A DNA stretch of 7,526 nt. Source: Caldisericota bacterium (lineage in GTDB: Bacteria > Caldisericota > Caldisericia > Cryosericales > Cryosericaceae). Position 1 is the first letter of the stretch, and every line of letters begins with the position of its first letter. The stretch lies in NCBI GenBank assembly GCA_026390215.1, contig JAPLGJ010000213.1, positions 1 to 7,526 of the forward strand, written 5' to 3'. The notes under the pieces were generated by a model. That model had not been told where the DNA came from. It saw only the letters and a program-made list of their open reading frames with translations, and made no database searches. Both the position numbers and the translations under genes were made by a program. Shown here one piece after another: positions 1 to 6,924 of the stretch.

Positions 1-557
1 GCAGGGCGAGCCGCATCGATAATCACCCACCGTTGGGGCTGGCTTATGGCCATGTCCAGATAGGCGCGGCGCACGGCGTCGAGGAACGAGCCTCGTTGCT
101 CGATCCGGTCGAGGTCGGTCTTCCGGGCGAGGGAAATGCGCGGATCGATATCCAGAAGCAGCGTCAGGTCAGGGATCAAGCCCGAAGTAACGATGTCCAT
201 GAGTCGCTCGACTCGTTCTTTTCCGACCTTTCCTGCAACTCCCTGGTAGGCGACAGATGAATCTGCAAATCTCTCTCCAATGACGATGTCGCCGCGTTCC
301 AGTGCGGGTTTGATGATCTCATCGATGTCCTGTCTGCGATCGGCCGCGAACAGCAATACTTCGGAGAACAGGGACAGGTTGATCTCGTCGTGCACGAGGA
401 TCGTTCGAAGCTTCCGTCCGAGCGTCGTTCCTCCTGGCTCGAATGTGTGCGTGACAGCGAATAGTCGCTCCGTCAACGCTCGCTTGAGCCGCTCAGCCTG
501 TGTGCTCTTGCCGCATCCGTCGATTCCCTCGAACGTGAGAAAGAAGGCGCGCTGCAT
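1..557 (-). CDS. tmk: Thymidylate kinase (dTMP kinase), 3' end outside window
   Basis: Phosphorylates dTMP to dTDP with ATP in the cytoplasm, the step feeding dTTP synthesis. The ORF opens with ATG at 557 and stays open to the window edge, giving 185 codons; the family is usually about 200-215 residues, so only the last few C-terminal helices are missing. Visible motifs: P-loop GIDGCGKST (residues 11-19), the dTMP-kinase signature FEPGGT (39-44), the substrate-binding block ERFADSSVAYQG (95-106), the strand LTLLLDIDP (131-139) and the lid/adenine region DRIEQRGSFLDAVRRAYL (150-167). The ATG overlaps the TGA of the upstream R3H ATPase gene by one base (TGATG), and a GGGAG Shine-Dalgarno lies 7 bases upstream. 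The family's usual Asp of the DR(Y/F) motif is Glu here (E95). The identity is secure from motif order; the Glu change is the only oddity. Confidence 0.96.
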   Translation of the reverse strand, partial: MQRAFFLTFEGIDGCGKSTQAERLKRALTERLFAVTHTFEPGGTTLGRKLRTILVHDEINLSLFSEVLLFAADRRQDIDEIIKPALERGDIVIGERFADSSVAYQGVAGKVGKERVERLMDIVTSGLIPDLTLLLDIDPRISLARKTDLDRIEQRGSFLDAVRRAYLDMAISQPQRWVIIDAARP

Positions 558-2089
558 CACACGGCTCCCGATGGGCCCTGAGTCGGCTTCATCGTCGGAG
601 AGTACACGACGACGCGCCGAAATGGCTCGATGCCTTCGCTCTCACTGAACAGGCCGAGTCGTTCTGCCAGTCTGTGCTGCATCCGCCGCTCGAACGCATC
701 GGAATACGGCAGTTCACGTGAGGCCGAGGAGACGACAGCTTCGCGCATGAGATGAACCCAGGAAGCATACCGATCTTTGTCCACGGACATCGAGTGGATG
801 CGCCTGAGGAGGTCCTTGATAGCTGCCAGACTGTTCTTGCTGGTTGTATACAGCGGCAGTCCAAGCGCCTCGGCTCGTTCTACAAGAAATGGTTTCTTGG
901 CAGCGAGCGAGTCACTCAGGAGGACGATGTCTGCGTCCTCCATCGTGCGCGCGACCCGTACGTCGGTATGCAGACTGTGGGAAGCCCGCTCGATGTAGCT
1001 CTGGCTGACTCCCTGGATGTAGAGCCTGACGCTGGAATCCTGCGTCCATAGCTGCTCGGTGCCAGTTTGCAGAGCAGAAGCCTCGTTCGGATGAAGAGGT
1101 TCGATGATGAACTCCTTGCCGGCCGTTCTCCTGCGTATCTCTGGCTGTACGTCGAAGCCTCGCAAGACCCTGTCGACAACGTCCGCCAGGTCGCGGTATA
1201 CGGCCAGGATATCGCGTTCACGCAGTTCTACGAGGACATCAAATGTAGGAGCAGACTTGCGTTCGAGAACGCTCTTCTGCGTTCCACGGCGCTGTGCTTC
1301 TTCATCACCCAGCGTAACCGTCTGGATACCTCCGAGCAAGTCGATGAGGGTCGGGTTGGTGATAAGGTTGCCCAGATCGTTACCATGTGCCGTTCCGATG
1401 AGTTCGACGCCGCGCTCAGCGATCGTCCGGCATGCCTGCGCCTCTTCGATACGGCCGATCTCATCGATGACGATGACTTCCGGATTGTGGTTCTCCACGG
1501 CTTCAATCATGATGTCGTGCTGTTCTTTGTTGGATGGTACCTGCATGCGGCGAGAAGACCCGACGCCGGGATGGGGAACGTCACCATCCCCTCCGATCTC
1601 ATTGCTGGTATCGACAATGATGACGCGTTTTTTCAATGTATCGCTGATGTATCGGGAAGCCTCGCGCAGCAGAGTTGTCTTGCCGATGCCCGGTCTGCCG
1701 AGTATCAGGATGCTCGAACCTTTCTTGACGAGGTCTTCGATGATCTCGATCTTGCCGAACAGGGCCCGTCCGACCCGGCACGTCAGTCCAACCACGTCGT
1801 TGTGCCTGTTGCGTATGGCGGAAATGCGATGCAGCGTCTGTTCGATTCCGGCGCGGTTGTCGCGGTCGAATTCTCCAACCTTTCGGACGATCGAGTCGAT
1901 GTCCCCCTTCGTGACTCTGCTCTCGCTGAGGGCAGCAAAATCGAATTCGAACCGAGCTTCAGGAACACGTCCAAGGTCCAGCACGACCTCGACGAGCTCG
2001 TCGAACCGGTCCAGATGCTCGAGTGCCTCCTGTAGAGGTTCAGGGAGGATGCTCAGGAATGCCTGGGTATCGTAGTCGTGTGCTGCCAC
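557..2089 (-). CDS. AAA-type ATPase with C-terminal R3H domain (Ycf45 / SpoIIIAA-like)
   Basis: Protein of 510 residues matching the architecture of the Ycf45/R3H ATPase family, which occurs in many bacteria, cyanobacteria and plastids. Residues 10-48 are the family's N-terminal block (ILPEPL, then VVLDLGRVPEARF). The RecA/AAA-like ATPase domain spans about 95-290, with Walker A GRPGIGKTT (131-139), Walker B VIVIDEIG (205-212) and the conserved GTAHGNDL loop (232-239). Residues 354-432 are the family's linker domain. Residues 455-497 are the R3H domain, with R468-x3-H472 followed by PFRRVVVYS. R3H domains bind single-stranded nucleic acid; the family's cellular role is poorly defined, and the ATPase core resembles sporulation protein SpoIIIAA. 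The start is GTG at 2089, chosen because the conserved N-terminal block begins right there and AAAGGA lies 5 bases upstream; this makes a 37-bp overlap with the deoxynucleoside kinase gene. It is followed directly by tmk. Family assignment is firm, function is not. Confidence 0.93.
   Translation of the reverse strand: MAAHDYDTQAFLSILPEPLQEALEHLDRFDELVEVVLDLGRVPEARFEFDFAALSESRVTKGDIDSIVRKVGEFDRDNRAGIEQTLHRISAIRNRHNDVVGLTCRVGRALFGKIEIIEDLVKKGSSILILGRPGIGKTTLLREASRYISDTLKKRVIIVDTSNEIGGDGDVPHPGVGSSRRMQVPSNKEQHDIMIEAVENHNPEVIVIDEIGRIEEAQACRTIAERGVELIGTAHGNDLGNLITNPTLIDLLGGIQTVTLGDEEAQRRGTQKSVLERKSAPTFDVLVELRERDILAVYRDLADVVDRVLRGFDVQPEIRRRTAGKEFIIEPLHPNEASALQTGTEQLWTQDSSVRLYIQGVSQSYIERASHSLHTDVRVARTMEDADIVLLSDSLAAKKPFLVERAEALGLPLYTTSKNSLAAIKDLLRRIHSMSVDKDRYASWVHLMREAVVSSASRELPYSDAFERRMQHRLAERLGLFSESEGIEPFRRVVVYSPTMKPTQGPSGAV
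565..569 (-). promoter_or_regulatory. Ribosome binding site of tmk
   Basis: On the minus strand this reads GGGAG, 7 bases before the ATG at 557. It lies inside the last codons of the preceding R3H ATPase gene and supports the chosen tmk start at the TGATG overlap. Confidence 0.6.
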
Positions 2090-2736
2090 GTCAGTCCTTT
2101 CTGCATAAGCGCTTCAGCAATGCGGTCGGTAACCCTCTCGTATTCGCCGAAAAGGCTGAACAGATCGAGGTCGTCTGTATCGATGGCGATCAGCGGGGCG
2201 CGCAGAAACGAGCTTGCCCATGCATCATAGCGCTCGTTGAGTTTCCGAAGGTAGGAAGAGGGCAGGGCCTTCTCGAACGAACGCCCCCGCGACTGTATGC
2301 GTCGTGAGAGTGTTCTTGTGGACGCACGGAGATAGACGACGAGGTTTGGTACCGGGAGGTTCTCCAGCAGGTACTCGTACAGTTGCAGATAGATCTCGTA
2401 CTCGCCACGGGACAGCGCTGTACGGGCGAAGATCTCTGCGTCCTCATACAGGGTGCGGTCCACGATCTTGGCATGACTCAGGGCGCCGGCCTCCTTGAAG
2501 AGTTTCACCCGCTGCGTGAGAAAGAAGAGTTGAGACTGTATACCCCATCGCTTGGGATCATCGTAGTAGAGCTTGAGGAAAGGGTTTTCCTTGACCGGTT
2601 CAGGGAGCAGAGTAAGCCCCCATGTGTCGGCCAGATGACGCGTCAGCGTAGACTTTCCCACGCCGATGTTTCCGGCGATGGCAAGGAACAGCGGGCGGTC
2701 AGCGCTGGCCGTCGTGGGCAGAGGCTCACTGCTCAT
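2053..2736 (-). CDS. Deoxynucleoside kinase (dAdo/dGuo kinase-like)
   Basis: Protein of 227 residues of the deoxynucleoside kinase family, which uses a nucleoside triphosphate to convert salvaged deoxynucleosides to their 5'-monophosphates in the cytoplasm. Visible motifs: P-loop GNIGVGKST (22-30), the substrate-binding LLPEPVKENPFLKLYYDD stretch (43-60, E46 expected as the catalytic base by analogy), the SQLFFL helix with Q68 (68-73), the DRT motif in DRTLYED (93-99), and the arginine-rich lid RIQSRGRSFE (146-155). The length is normal for bacterial dAdo/dGuo kinases; base specificity cannot be read from sequence alone. The ATG at 2736 sits in an ATGA overlap with the stop of the upstream 557-aa gene, with no strong Shine-Dalgarno, so translation probably depends on coupling. 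The last 37 bp overlap the R3H ATPase gene. With tmk two genes downstream, a role in dNTP supply is likely. Confidence 0.93.
   Translation of the reverse strand: MSSEPLPTTASADRPLFLAIAGNIGVGKSTLTRHLADTWGLTLLPEPVKENPFLKLYYDDPKRWGIQSQLFFLTQRVKLFKEAGALSHAKIVDRTLYEDAEIFARTALSRGEYEIYLQLYEYLLENLPVPNLVVYLRASTRTLSRRIQSRGRSFEKALPSSYLRKLNERYDAWASSFLRAPLIAIDTDDLDLFSLFGEYERVTDRIAEALMQKGLTWQHTTTIPRHS
2095..2100 (-). promoter_or_regulatory. Ribosome binding site of the R3H ATPase gene
   Basis: Reads AAAGGA on the minus strand, 5 bases before the GTG at 2089. It is the main support for starting this gene inside the coding region of the preceding kinase rather than at a later internal codon. Confidence 0.65.
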
Positions 2737-4406
2737 GAATTCTTGAGTTGAGCGGGGTCGAACGTACCCTGCTCGAAGATACTCTGGTAGAACGAGGCCC
2801 AGGAGACCTTCTTGTTGCTGGTCCGGGAGATTCTGCGCATTTCCCGGAAGCGAGTTCGGAACATGAACCGGGCGAGAGAAATGCCAAAGTCGAATGTGGC
2901 GATCGATGAAAACGACGACGCAAGATCGGGAAGCAACGGGACGCGTTCCTGAAGGAACGAGCGCGCGTCATGATGGGTGAGCCTGTTCTGCAGGATTTCG
3001 ATATCGAGCGCAGCTGCCGTGTCCTCGATGAGGAGTTGGAGCGTCGTAAGCAGACTGTTCTGCAGCGTCAGCATGCCGTCGAGGTTGGCAATGTTCTGCA
3101 GCTCGAACAGAGAGAGTGCCGTAATGAAGGTCTCTCGCTGAACGTGAAATGCAAGACATGGGTCCCAGCTGCTGATTGCGGTCTGGATGTATGCTTTGCC
3201 AGGGAAATAGGTCATCATGAGAGCGATCTCGGGCGAAAGCCAGCGATGGGAAGACGCTATCGGGCAGACGGTCTGTCGCCGGTTGAGTGAGGCACCTTTC
3301 AGGGCAACCGCTTCTGGATCATCGTAGGCCGGACGTGGTGCGAGCTCGTCCCCCAGCACGGGTACGGACTTGAGTCTGTAGCCGGGGAAGAAAGAGTGGA
3401 GGCGAGGATAATCCTTGTTCATCCAGTCGTCGATGGCTGCTTGATCCAGGCGCCGCGTGATAGAAGCTTGAAGAACGTCCCTCACAACCTCGTCCGTGCT
3501 TCTGGAGACATCAAGTCGGGCAGCTGTCTCGCTCAATTGACGCTTCAACGTCTCTGTCTCACGTTCCAGATGCTCCTGGGCTTCTCTTGTGCGTGCCTCG
3601 TCGAGCGAAGGAAGCAGGATGGAGAGTACTGGATCCCGGGTGGAATCGCCAGTACTGGTGGAGTGAGCCAGCCGTGGCTCCAGTCTGCTCATGTACTGGC
3701 GTGCCTTGACGATGCGCTCCGCAATAGCCTGCTTGTCGTCGAAGCGACTGGCCCTGTCTTCCGCGAAGTGGAGGTACTGGTCAATGATGTGAAATTCCTC
3801 AAGAGCCAGCTCCTGGTGAGAGCCAGAACGTAGTTGGATTTGTTCTGCAGGCGCGGTCGGAGGTGTCGACAGTTCCTCGAGTCGGCGAGCGAGGGCCTTC
3901 CCGCGGACGTAGGCAGGGATCTCCGTCATATACAGCAATTGATAGAGGCCCCGTCGGGCGTTGCGCAGCTGCCAGAGAGTATCCCCGAAGTATCCGGCTC
4001 CAATCAGGGCGGACAGGCTGTCCATATAGGGCCGAAGAACGAGCGCTGAGCGGTGCTCGCTGTTGCCGAGCTTCCCTTGCTCGAGCTTCGCAAGCACTTC
4101 ACGCTTGTCGTCGAGAAAGCGCTGCATCTGTGCAGCATTCGTGGCCGAGAAGTCTCCCAGATGATAGAGGTATCGGTGCGTGCCCGCACTCAGTGCATCC
4201 ACGGGCAGAAAGAAGCTGGTTTCGTCCTGGATGTCCTGAAGGAGTTCGTTGTACTTGGTCAGTGCCGGCTCGGCCTGGGGATTGTTTTGGCGGGTGTCCG
4301 TTCTGGAACGTCTGCTGCGAGGAGGACGGTTCGTCTTTGGGCTGATGTTCCTGGGGTTCTCCGGGGCGGCCGAACCAGCCGGAACCTCTCTTCGTGGGCG
4401 TGTCAC
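2733..4406 (-). CDS. Uncharacterised 557-aa helical protein
   Basis: I do not recognise this protein. It starts at GTG 4406, in a GTGA overlap with the stop of the upstream foldase-like gene, and ends in an ATGA overlap with the kinase gene; both couplings support it as a real gene of this operon. Residues 1-48 are rich in Arg, Pro, Asn and Ser and probably disordered. Residues 50-240 look mainly helical. Residues 268-300 form a charged heptad-like stretch (from DEARTREAQEHL to ARLDV), a likely coiled coil. Residues 320-350 carry an aromatic-rich block (DDWMNKDYPRLHSFFPGYRL), and residues 385-520 are more hydrophobic and helical (ALMMTYFPGKAYIQTA, then LTLQNSLLTTLQLL). The C-terminus is basic (FRTRFREMRRISRTSNKK, 515-533). 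No signal peptide, clear membrane span, P-loop or metal site was seen, and there are only two cysteines (381, 417). It is probably cytoplasmic or peripheral. Base composition matches its neighbours. Function unknown. Confidence 0.85.
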   Translation of the reverse strand: MTRPRREVPAGSAAPENPRNISPKTNRPPRSRRSRTDTRQNNPQAEPALTKYNELLQDIQDETSFFLPVDALSAGTHRYLYHLGDFSATNAAQMQRFLDDKREVLAKLEQGKLGNSEHRSALVLRPYMDSLSALIGAGYFGDTLWQLRNARRGLYQLLYMTEIPAYVRGKALARRLEELSTPPTAPAEQIQLRSGSHQELALEEFHIIDQYLHFAEDRASRFDDKQAIAERIVKARQYMSRLEPRLAHSTSTGDSTRDPVLSILLPSLDEARTREAQEHLERETETLKRQLSETAARLDVSRSTDEVVRDVLQASITRRLDQAAIDDWMNKDYPRLHSFFPGYRLKSVPVLGDELAPRPAYDDPEAVALKGASLNRRQTVCPIASSHRWLSPEIALMMTYFPGKAYIQTAISSWDPCLAFHVQRETFITALSLFELQNIANLDGMLTLQNSLLTTLQLLIEDTAAALDIEILQNRLTHHDARSFLQERVPLLPDLASSFSSIATFDFGISLARFMFRTRFREMRRISRTSNKKVSWASFYQSIFEQGTFDPAQLKNS

Positions 4407-5242
4407 GAGACTGTGTCGACCTGCAGTGGTTCAAGTGAATCTGGGACTTGGATGCCAAACATGGTGTTCCACCACCTCATGAACTGTTTGTAGCGTGTAT
4501 CACCGCTCACAAGGCCGCTCGCCTTCCTGAGAAGCTGCATGCGATCTTCGAGGACGATCTGGAACTTCTTGTTTGCCAGAGCATCTTCTGCAAGTCTTGC
4601 GCCTGTCTGCTCGAAAGTAAGCTGGCGTCCTGTCGAGTCGGTGTAGTTCCAGCCCCATGTGGCAAAATACTCGTGCAGTTCGTCTGACGACACTGCGGTA
4701 TCCTTGTTCAGGTTCTCTTCATAGGCTTTGGACGTGGCCCAGAGCTGGATGTACGAGCGCATAGCCGGAGACCGCAGTCTCTCCGTCTCGCTCGTGTCGT
4801 CTGGCAAGACGTGGTCAGTCACATAGGCCTCGACGGCGGCGTCGATGGCCGATGGACTCACGACAATTCCAAGTCGTCGAGCCTCGTCGGACTGAGCGTG
4901 CATGACAATGAGTCGTTGTATGGCTTCCGTCTTCAACCCCGTAACAAGATACTGTGTTTTTGGGTCCGACGGATCCGCGAGATCCACTCGTACCTTGTAG
5001 TGGTCGCTGGTCGCGTCGAAGGGCAGGTCGACAATCATCGCCAGGAGATGTTCCTCAGTAACCGGTTCAGTATTGACGTAGAAGGCGACATTGCGTGAAC
5101 CTGCAACCGGGACGGCAACGATAGCTGCGACGAGGGCGAGCAGGACAAGCGATACCATCGTGATCAAGGCTGTCCGGCGTACCCTTGGGCGCGCCGGGAC
5201 TGGGGGCCTTCTGGACGAATCAGTGTCGTCTTTCACGAGCAT
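4403..5242 (-). CDS. Membrane-anchored SurA-N-like protein without PPIase domain
   Basis: A protein of 279 residues when started at ATG 5242, two bases after the stop of the larger foldase gene. The frame is open 48 codons further upstream, but that stretch lies antiparallel-free inside the neighbour's coding region and has no family resemblance, so I reject it. Residues 1-23 are basic and Pro-rich; 24-47 form one hydrophobic membrane segment (ALITMVSLVLLALVAAIVAV), predicting an N-in anchor with the rest outside the membrane. Residues 52-66 (VAFYVNTEPVTEEHL) resemble the first strand and helix of SurA N-terminal domains, and 104-145 (LKTEAIQRLIVMHAQSDEARRLGI and following) resemble the helical chaperone core. 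No parvulin domain follows; the C-terminus (205-263) is helical with a WW pair at 257-258. It is likely a chaperone-type partner of the upstream foldase. No good Shine-Dalgarno is visible, which fits coupling. Moderately sure of family, not of function. Confidence 0.8.
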   Translation of the reverse strand: MLVKDDTDSSRRPPVPARPRVRRTALITMVSLVLLALVAAIVAVPVAGSRNVAFYVNTEPVTEEHLLAMIVDLPFDATSDHYKVRVDLADPSDPKTQYLVTGLKTEAIQRLIVMHAQSDEARRLGIVVSPSAIDAAVEAYVTDHVLPDDTSETERLRSPAMRSYIQLWATSKAYEENLNKDTAVSSDELHEYFATWGWNYTDSTGRQLTFEQTGARLAEDALANKKFQIVLEDRMQLLRKASGLVSGDTRYKQFMRWWNTMFGIQVPDSLEPLQVDTVS

Positions 5243-5244
5243 GG

Positions 5245-6846
5245 CTACTGAGCTGAGGGAGTGGTTGGCACGTCCGTCGCTGGCGGAGTCGTCGTTCCCT
5301 TGCCCGTGGCTTTGACGATCCACTGCCCAATGCCTCCCAGCACCTTGCCGATACCACGGCCGTACCATCGGGTGATACGGGACCACTGTCCCTCTCGGAC
5401 GGGGAATTGTTCCTTGAGTTTGGTTACCAGGGTGATCTTTGCGGCCGCCTTGCGCTCATCTTCCAGGGCAATCTTGACCTTGTCATATGTAGCTTTGTCA
5501 CTCAGGTTCGCCTTCACGAGAGGCTTTCGGTCCAGAAGCTGGACAATCTCGTACGAAGACCCATCGACGAAAGGTTTTGTGTACTGGCCGGTTTTCAGAG
5601 TTGCGAGGGCATCGAAGCGGGTCGCATCGCCGACGCTCGAGAAGTAGTCCAGGATACCCCCGGTTGTGGCGTCGGCATCCGTGGAGTACTTGGTGATCGC
5701 GGTCTTGAACGACAAGCCCTTTTGGAGCTCTGCATACACCTTGTTTGCAAGGGTCTCGGCAGCCGTCGCTCCTGTCGTCTGGTCTCCGGTTCCGAAGCCG
5801 AGGACGACGTGTGCGGCTTTCACTGTCTCGGCTGTATCGTAGATCGTGCTGACAGGTTCTTGTGCGATCTTGTTGATGATATGGAAGCCAAACTCCGTCT
5901 GGACAGGTCCGACGATGTCGCCAGTCTTGGCCGCAAAGGCGGCAGTCTCGAATTCCTTGACCATCTGTCCTGTGGTGAAGAAGCCCAATGTCTCGTAGCG
6001 AGCATATCCCGCAGTCTTCTTGTTGAGCTCGGCCGCCTTCTCCTGAGCGTACTTGACGAAATCGAACGTGGCGTTCTCACTCTTCTGTTTCACGACTTCA
6101 TCGTAGATGGCCTGAGCGACCTTCTTCTTCGCAGCGATTGTCGAGGAAGAGTCGTTGTCAGCGTCTATCATGATGAGGAGATGATCGGCGTTGACACGTC
6201 CCTGAGACGCGAAATAGGTCCTGATGTCCGCGTCCGAGACGGTGACGCCTGCGTCGACCTCAGCAGTCACCGCATCAGCAAGCTGCTGCCGTTCAACGTA
6301 TGGCTGGATCTGCGTGCGGAGCTTGGCTCTGAATTTGTCCATTGAGCCATACTGAGCTATGACTGCATCATCAAATCCCTGAGTGTCCGTTCCAAACTGC
6401 GTCTTGGACTGTGTGACGGCAGTTTCGACTTCCGTGTCGAGAGCGGTCTTCAGCTTGGCCTCGTCGATCTTCAAGTTCTTGGATGTGGCATATTGGATGA
6501 ACAGCTCCTGCTCGATCGAGCTGTCAATGACGTTCTTGCGAACGGACTTGAGCGTGCTGGCATTCTCTGCCGCCGTCAGGTCCATTCCGTACTGCGTATA
6601 CATGTCTATGTAGTTCTGGACGCGCGCCGCAATATCGGACTGGAGGACTTTGCCCGTGCCGACCTGATATGCTATTGTTCCGGTAGTGCTCTTGACCGCA
6701 AACAAGGAGCCCCACGTGGCGAGCGCGACGATGAGTACGACGGCAATGACTCGCATGACAACGGGAAACCGGTCCTTGTGATACGTTCCCGGCTTCTCGA
6801 CGAGGCCCGCCTTGCGTTCCTGTCTGATCCTGCTTTCTTTTCCCAT
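5245..6846 (-). CDS. Membrane-anchored SurA/PrsA-like peptidylprolyl isomerase, two parvulin-type domains
   Basis: A 533-residue foldase expected to act on exported proteins outside the cytoplasmic membrane. Residues 1-27 are basic and 28-50 form a membrane anchor with no lipobox Cys. Residues 56-215 form a SurA-N-like helical chaperone region (IDSSIEQELFIQYATSKNLKI at 107-127 is typical). The first parvulin domain (about 217-327) keeps the expected landmarks: H222 in ADHLLI, the LGFF turn (288-291), VKEFETAAFAAKTGDIVGPV (296-315) and H322 in FGFHIINK. The second (about 343-437) has H346 in AAHVVL, but its C-terminal half is eroded: F/A positions are lost and the final FGxHI is replaced by SYEIV. 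The tail has an aromatic and glycine-rich amphipathic stretch (487-512) and a Thr/Pro-rich end. The start is ATG 6846, with GAGGAG 7 bases upstream. It is the first gene of the proposed operon. Confidence 0.92.
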   Translation of the reverse strand: MGKESRIRQERKAGLVEKPGTYHKDRFPVVMRVIAVVLIVALATWGSLFAVKSTTGTIAYQVGTGKVLQSDIAARVQNYIDMYTQYGMDLTAAENASTLKSVRKNVIDSSIEQELFIQYATSKNLKIDEAKLKTALDTEVETAVTQSKTQFGTDTQGFDDAVIAQYGSMDKFRAKLRTQIQPYVERQQLADAVTAEVDAGVTVSDADIRTYFASQGRVNADHLLIMIDADNDSSSTIAAKKKVAQAIYDEVVKQKSENATFDFVKYAQEKAAELNKKTAGYARYETLGFFTTGQMVKEFETAAFAAKTGDIVGPVQTEFGFHIINKIAQEPVSTIYDTAETVKAAHVVLGFGTGDQTTGATAAETLANKVYAELQKGLSFKTAITKYSTDADATTGGILDYFSSVGDATRFDALATLKTGQYTKPFVDGSSYEIVQLLDRKPLVKANLSDKATYDKVKIALEDERKAAAKITLVTKLKEQFPVREGQWSRITRWYGRGIGKVLGGIGQWIVKATGKGTTTPPATDVPTTPSAQ

Positions 6847-6853
6847 CCTATCA

Positions 6854-6859
6854 CTCCTC
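6854..6859 (-). promoter_or_regulatory. Strong ribosome binding site of the two-domain foldase gene
   Basis: Reads GAGGAG on the minus strand, 7 bases before the ATG at 6846. It is the best Shine-Dalgarno in the window and fits a first-in-operon gene. Confidence 0.75.
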
Positions 6860-6860
6860 G

Positions 6861-6888
6861 GTCGCGTCTGCCTCTGTGGACAGACGAC
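6861..6888 (-). other. Small 5'-UTR hairpin upstream of the foldase gene
   Basis: CGTCTG (6865-6870) pairs perfectly with CAGACG (6881-6886) across a 10-base loop, and GT/AC (6861-6862 with 6887-6888) can extend the stem past a two-base bulge. It sits just upstream of the Shine-Dalgarno. No T-run follows on the minus strand, so it is not a canonical terminator for the preceding gene. It could affect leader stability or be chance. Confidence 0.3.
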
Positions 6889-6906
6889 TCAGATAGTAAT
6901 CATAAG

Positions 6907-6915
6907 ACTATACCA
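6907..6915 (-). promoter_or_regulatory. Candidate extended -10 promoter of the foldase-kinase operon
   Basis: On the minus strand this reads TGGTATAGT, an extended -10 element (TGnTATAAT) with one mismatch. No convincing -35 hexamer lies 16-18 bases upstream, which extended -10 promoters can tolerate. A start site near 6900 would give a leader of about 54 bases with the hairpin and ribosome binding site. An alternative -10, TATGAT, lies at 6899-6904. This is the only non-coding gap in the window, which supports its being the operon promoter. Confidence 0.4.
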
Positions 6916-6924
6916 TGATTCCTC

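Noticed and set aside
1067..2075. Long plus-strand ORFs (322 and 323 codons) opposite the R3H ATPase gene
   Set aside because: They lie antisense to a gene with clear Walker and R3H motifs, have low-complexity Ser/Arg or Asp-rich composition, and show no family motif; they result from codon bias on the other strand.
5243..5386. N-terminal extension of the SurA-N-like protein by 48 codons
   Set aside because: The extra residues would overlap the end of the foldase gene by about 140 bp, are His/Arg/Ser-rich without homology, and would push the membrane anchor away from the N-terminus; ATG 5242, two bases after the upstream stop, fits better.
5407..6345. Plus-strand ORF of 312 codons opposite the foldase gene
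   Set aside because: It is antisense to a well-supported parvulin protein, with no recognisable domain and no independent promoter or neighbours on that strand.
6861..6888. Hairpin as a rho-independent terminator of the lipM-like gene
   Set aside because: The stem is only 6 bp with a 10-base loop and is not followed by a T-run on the minus strand.
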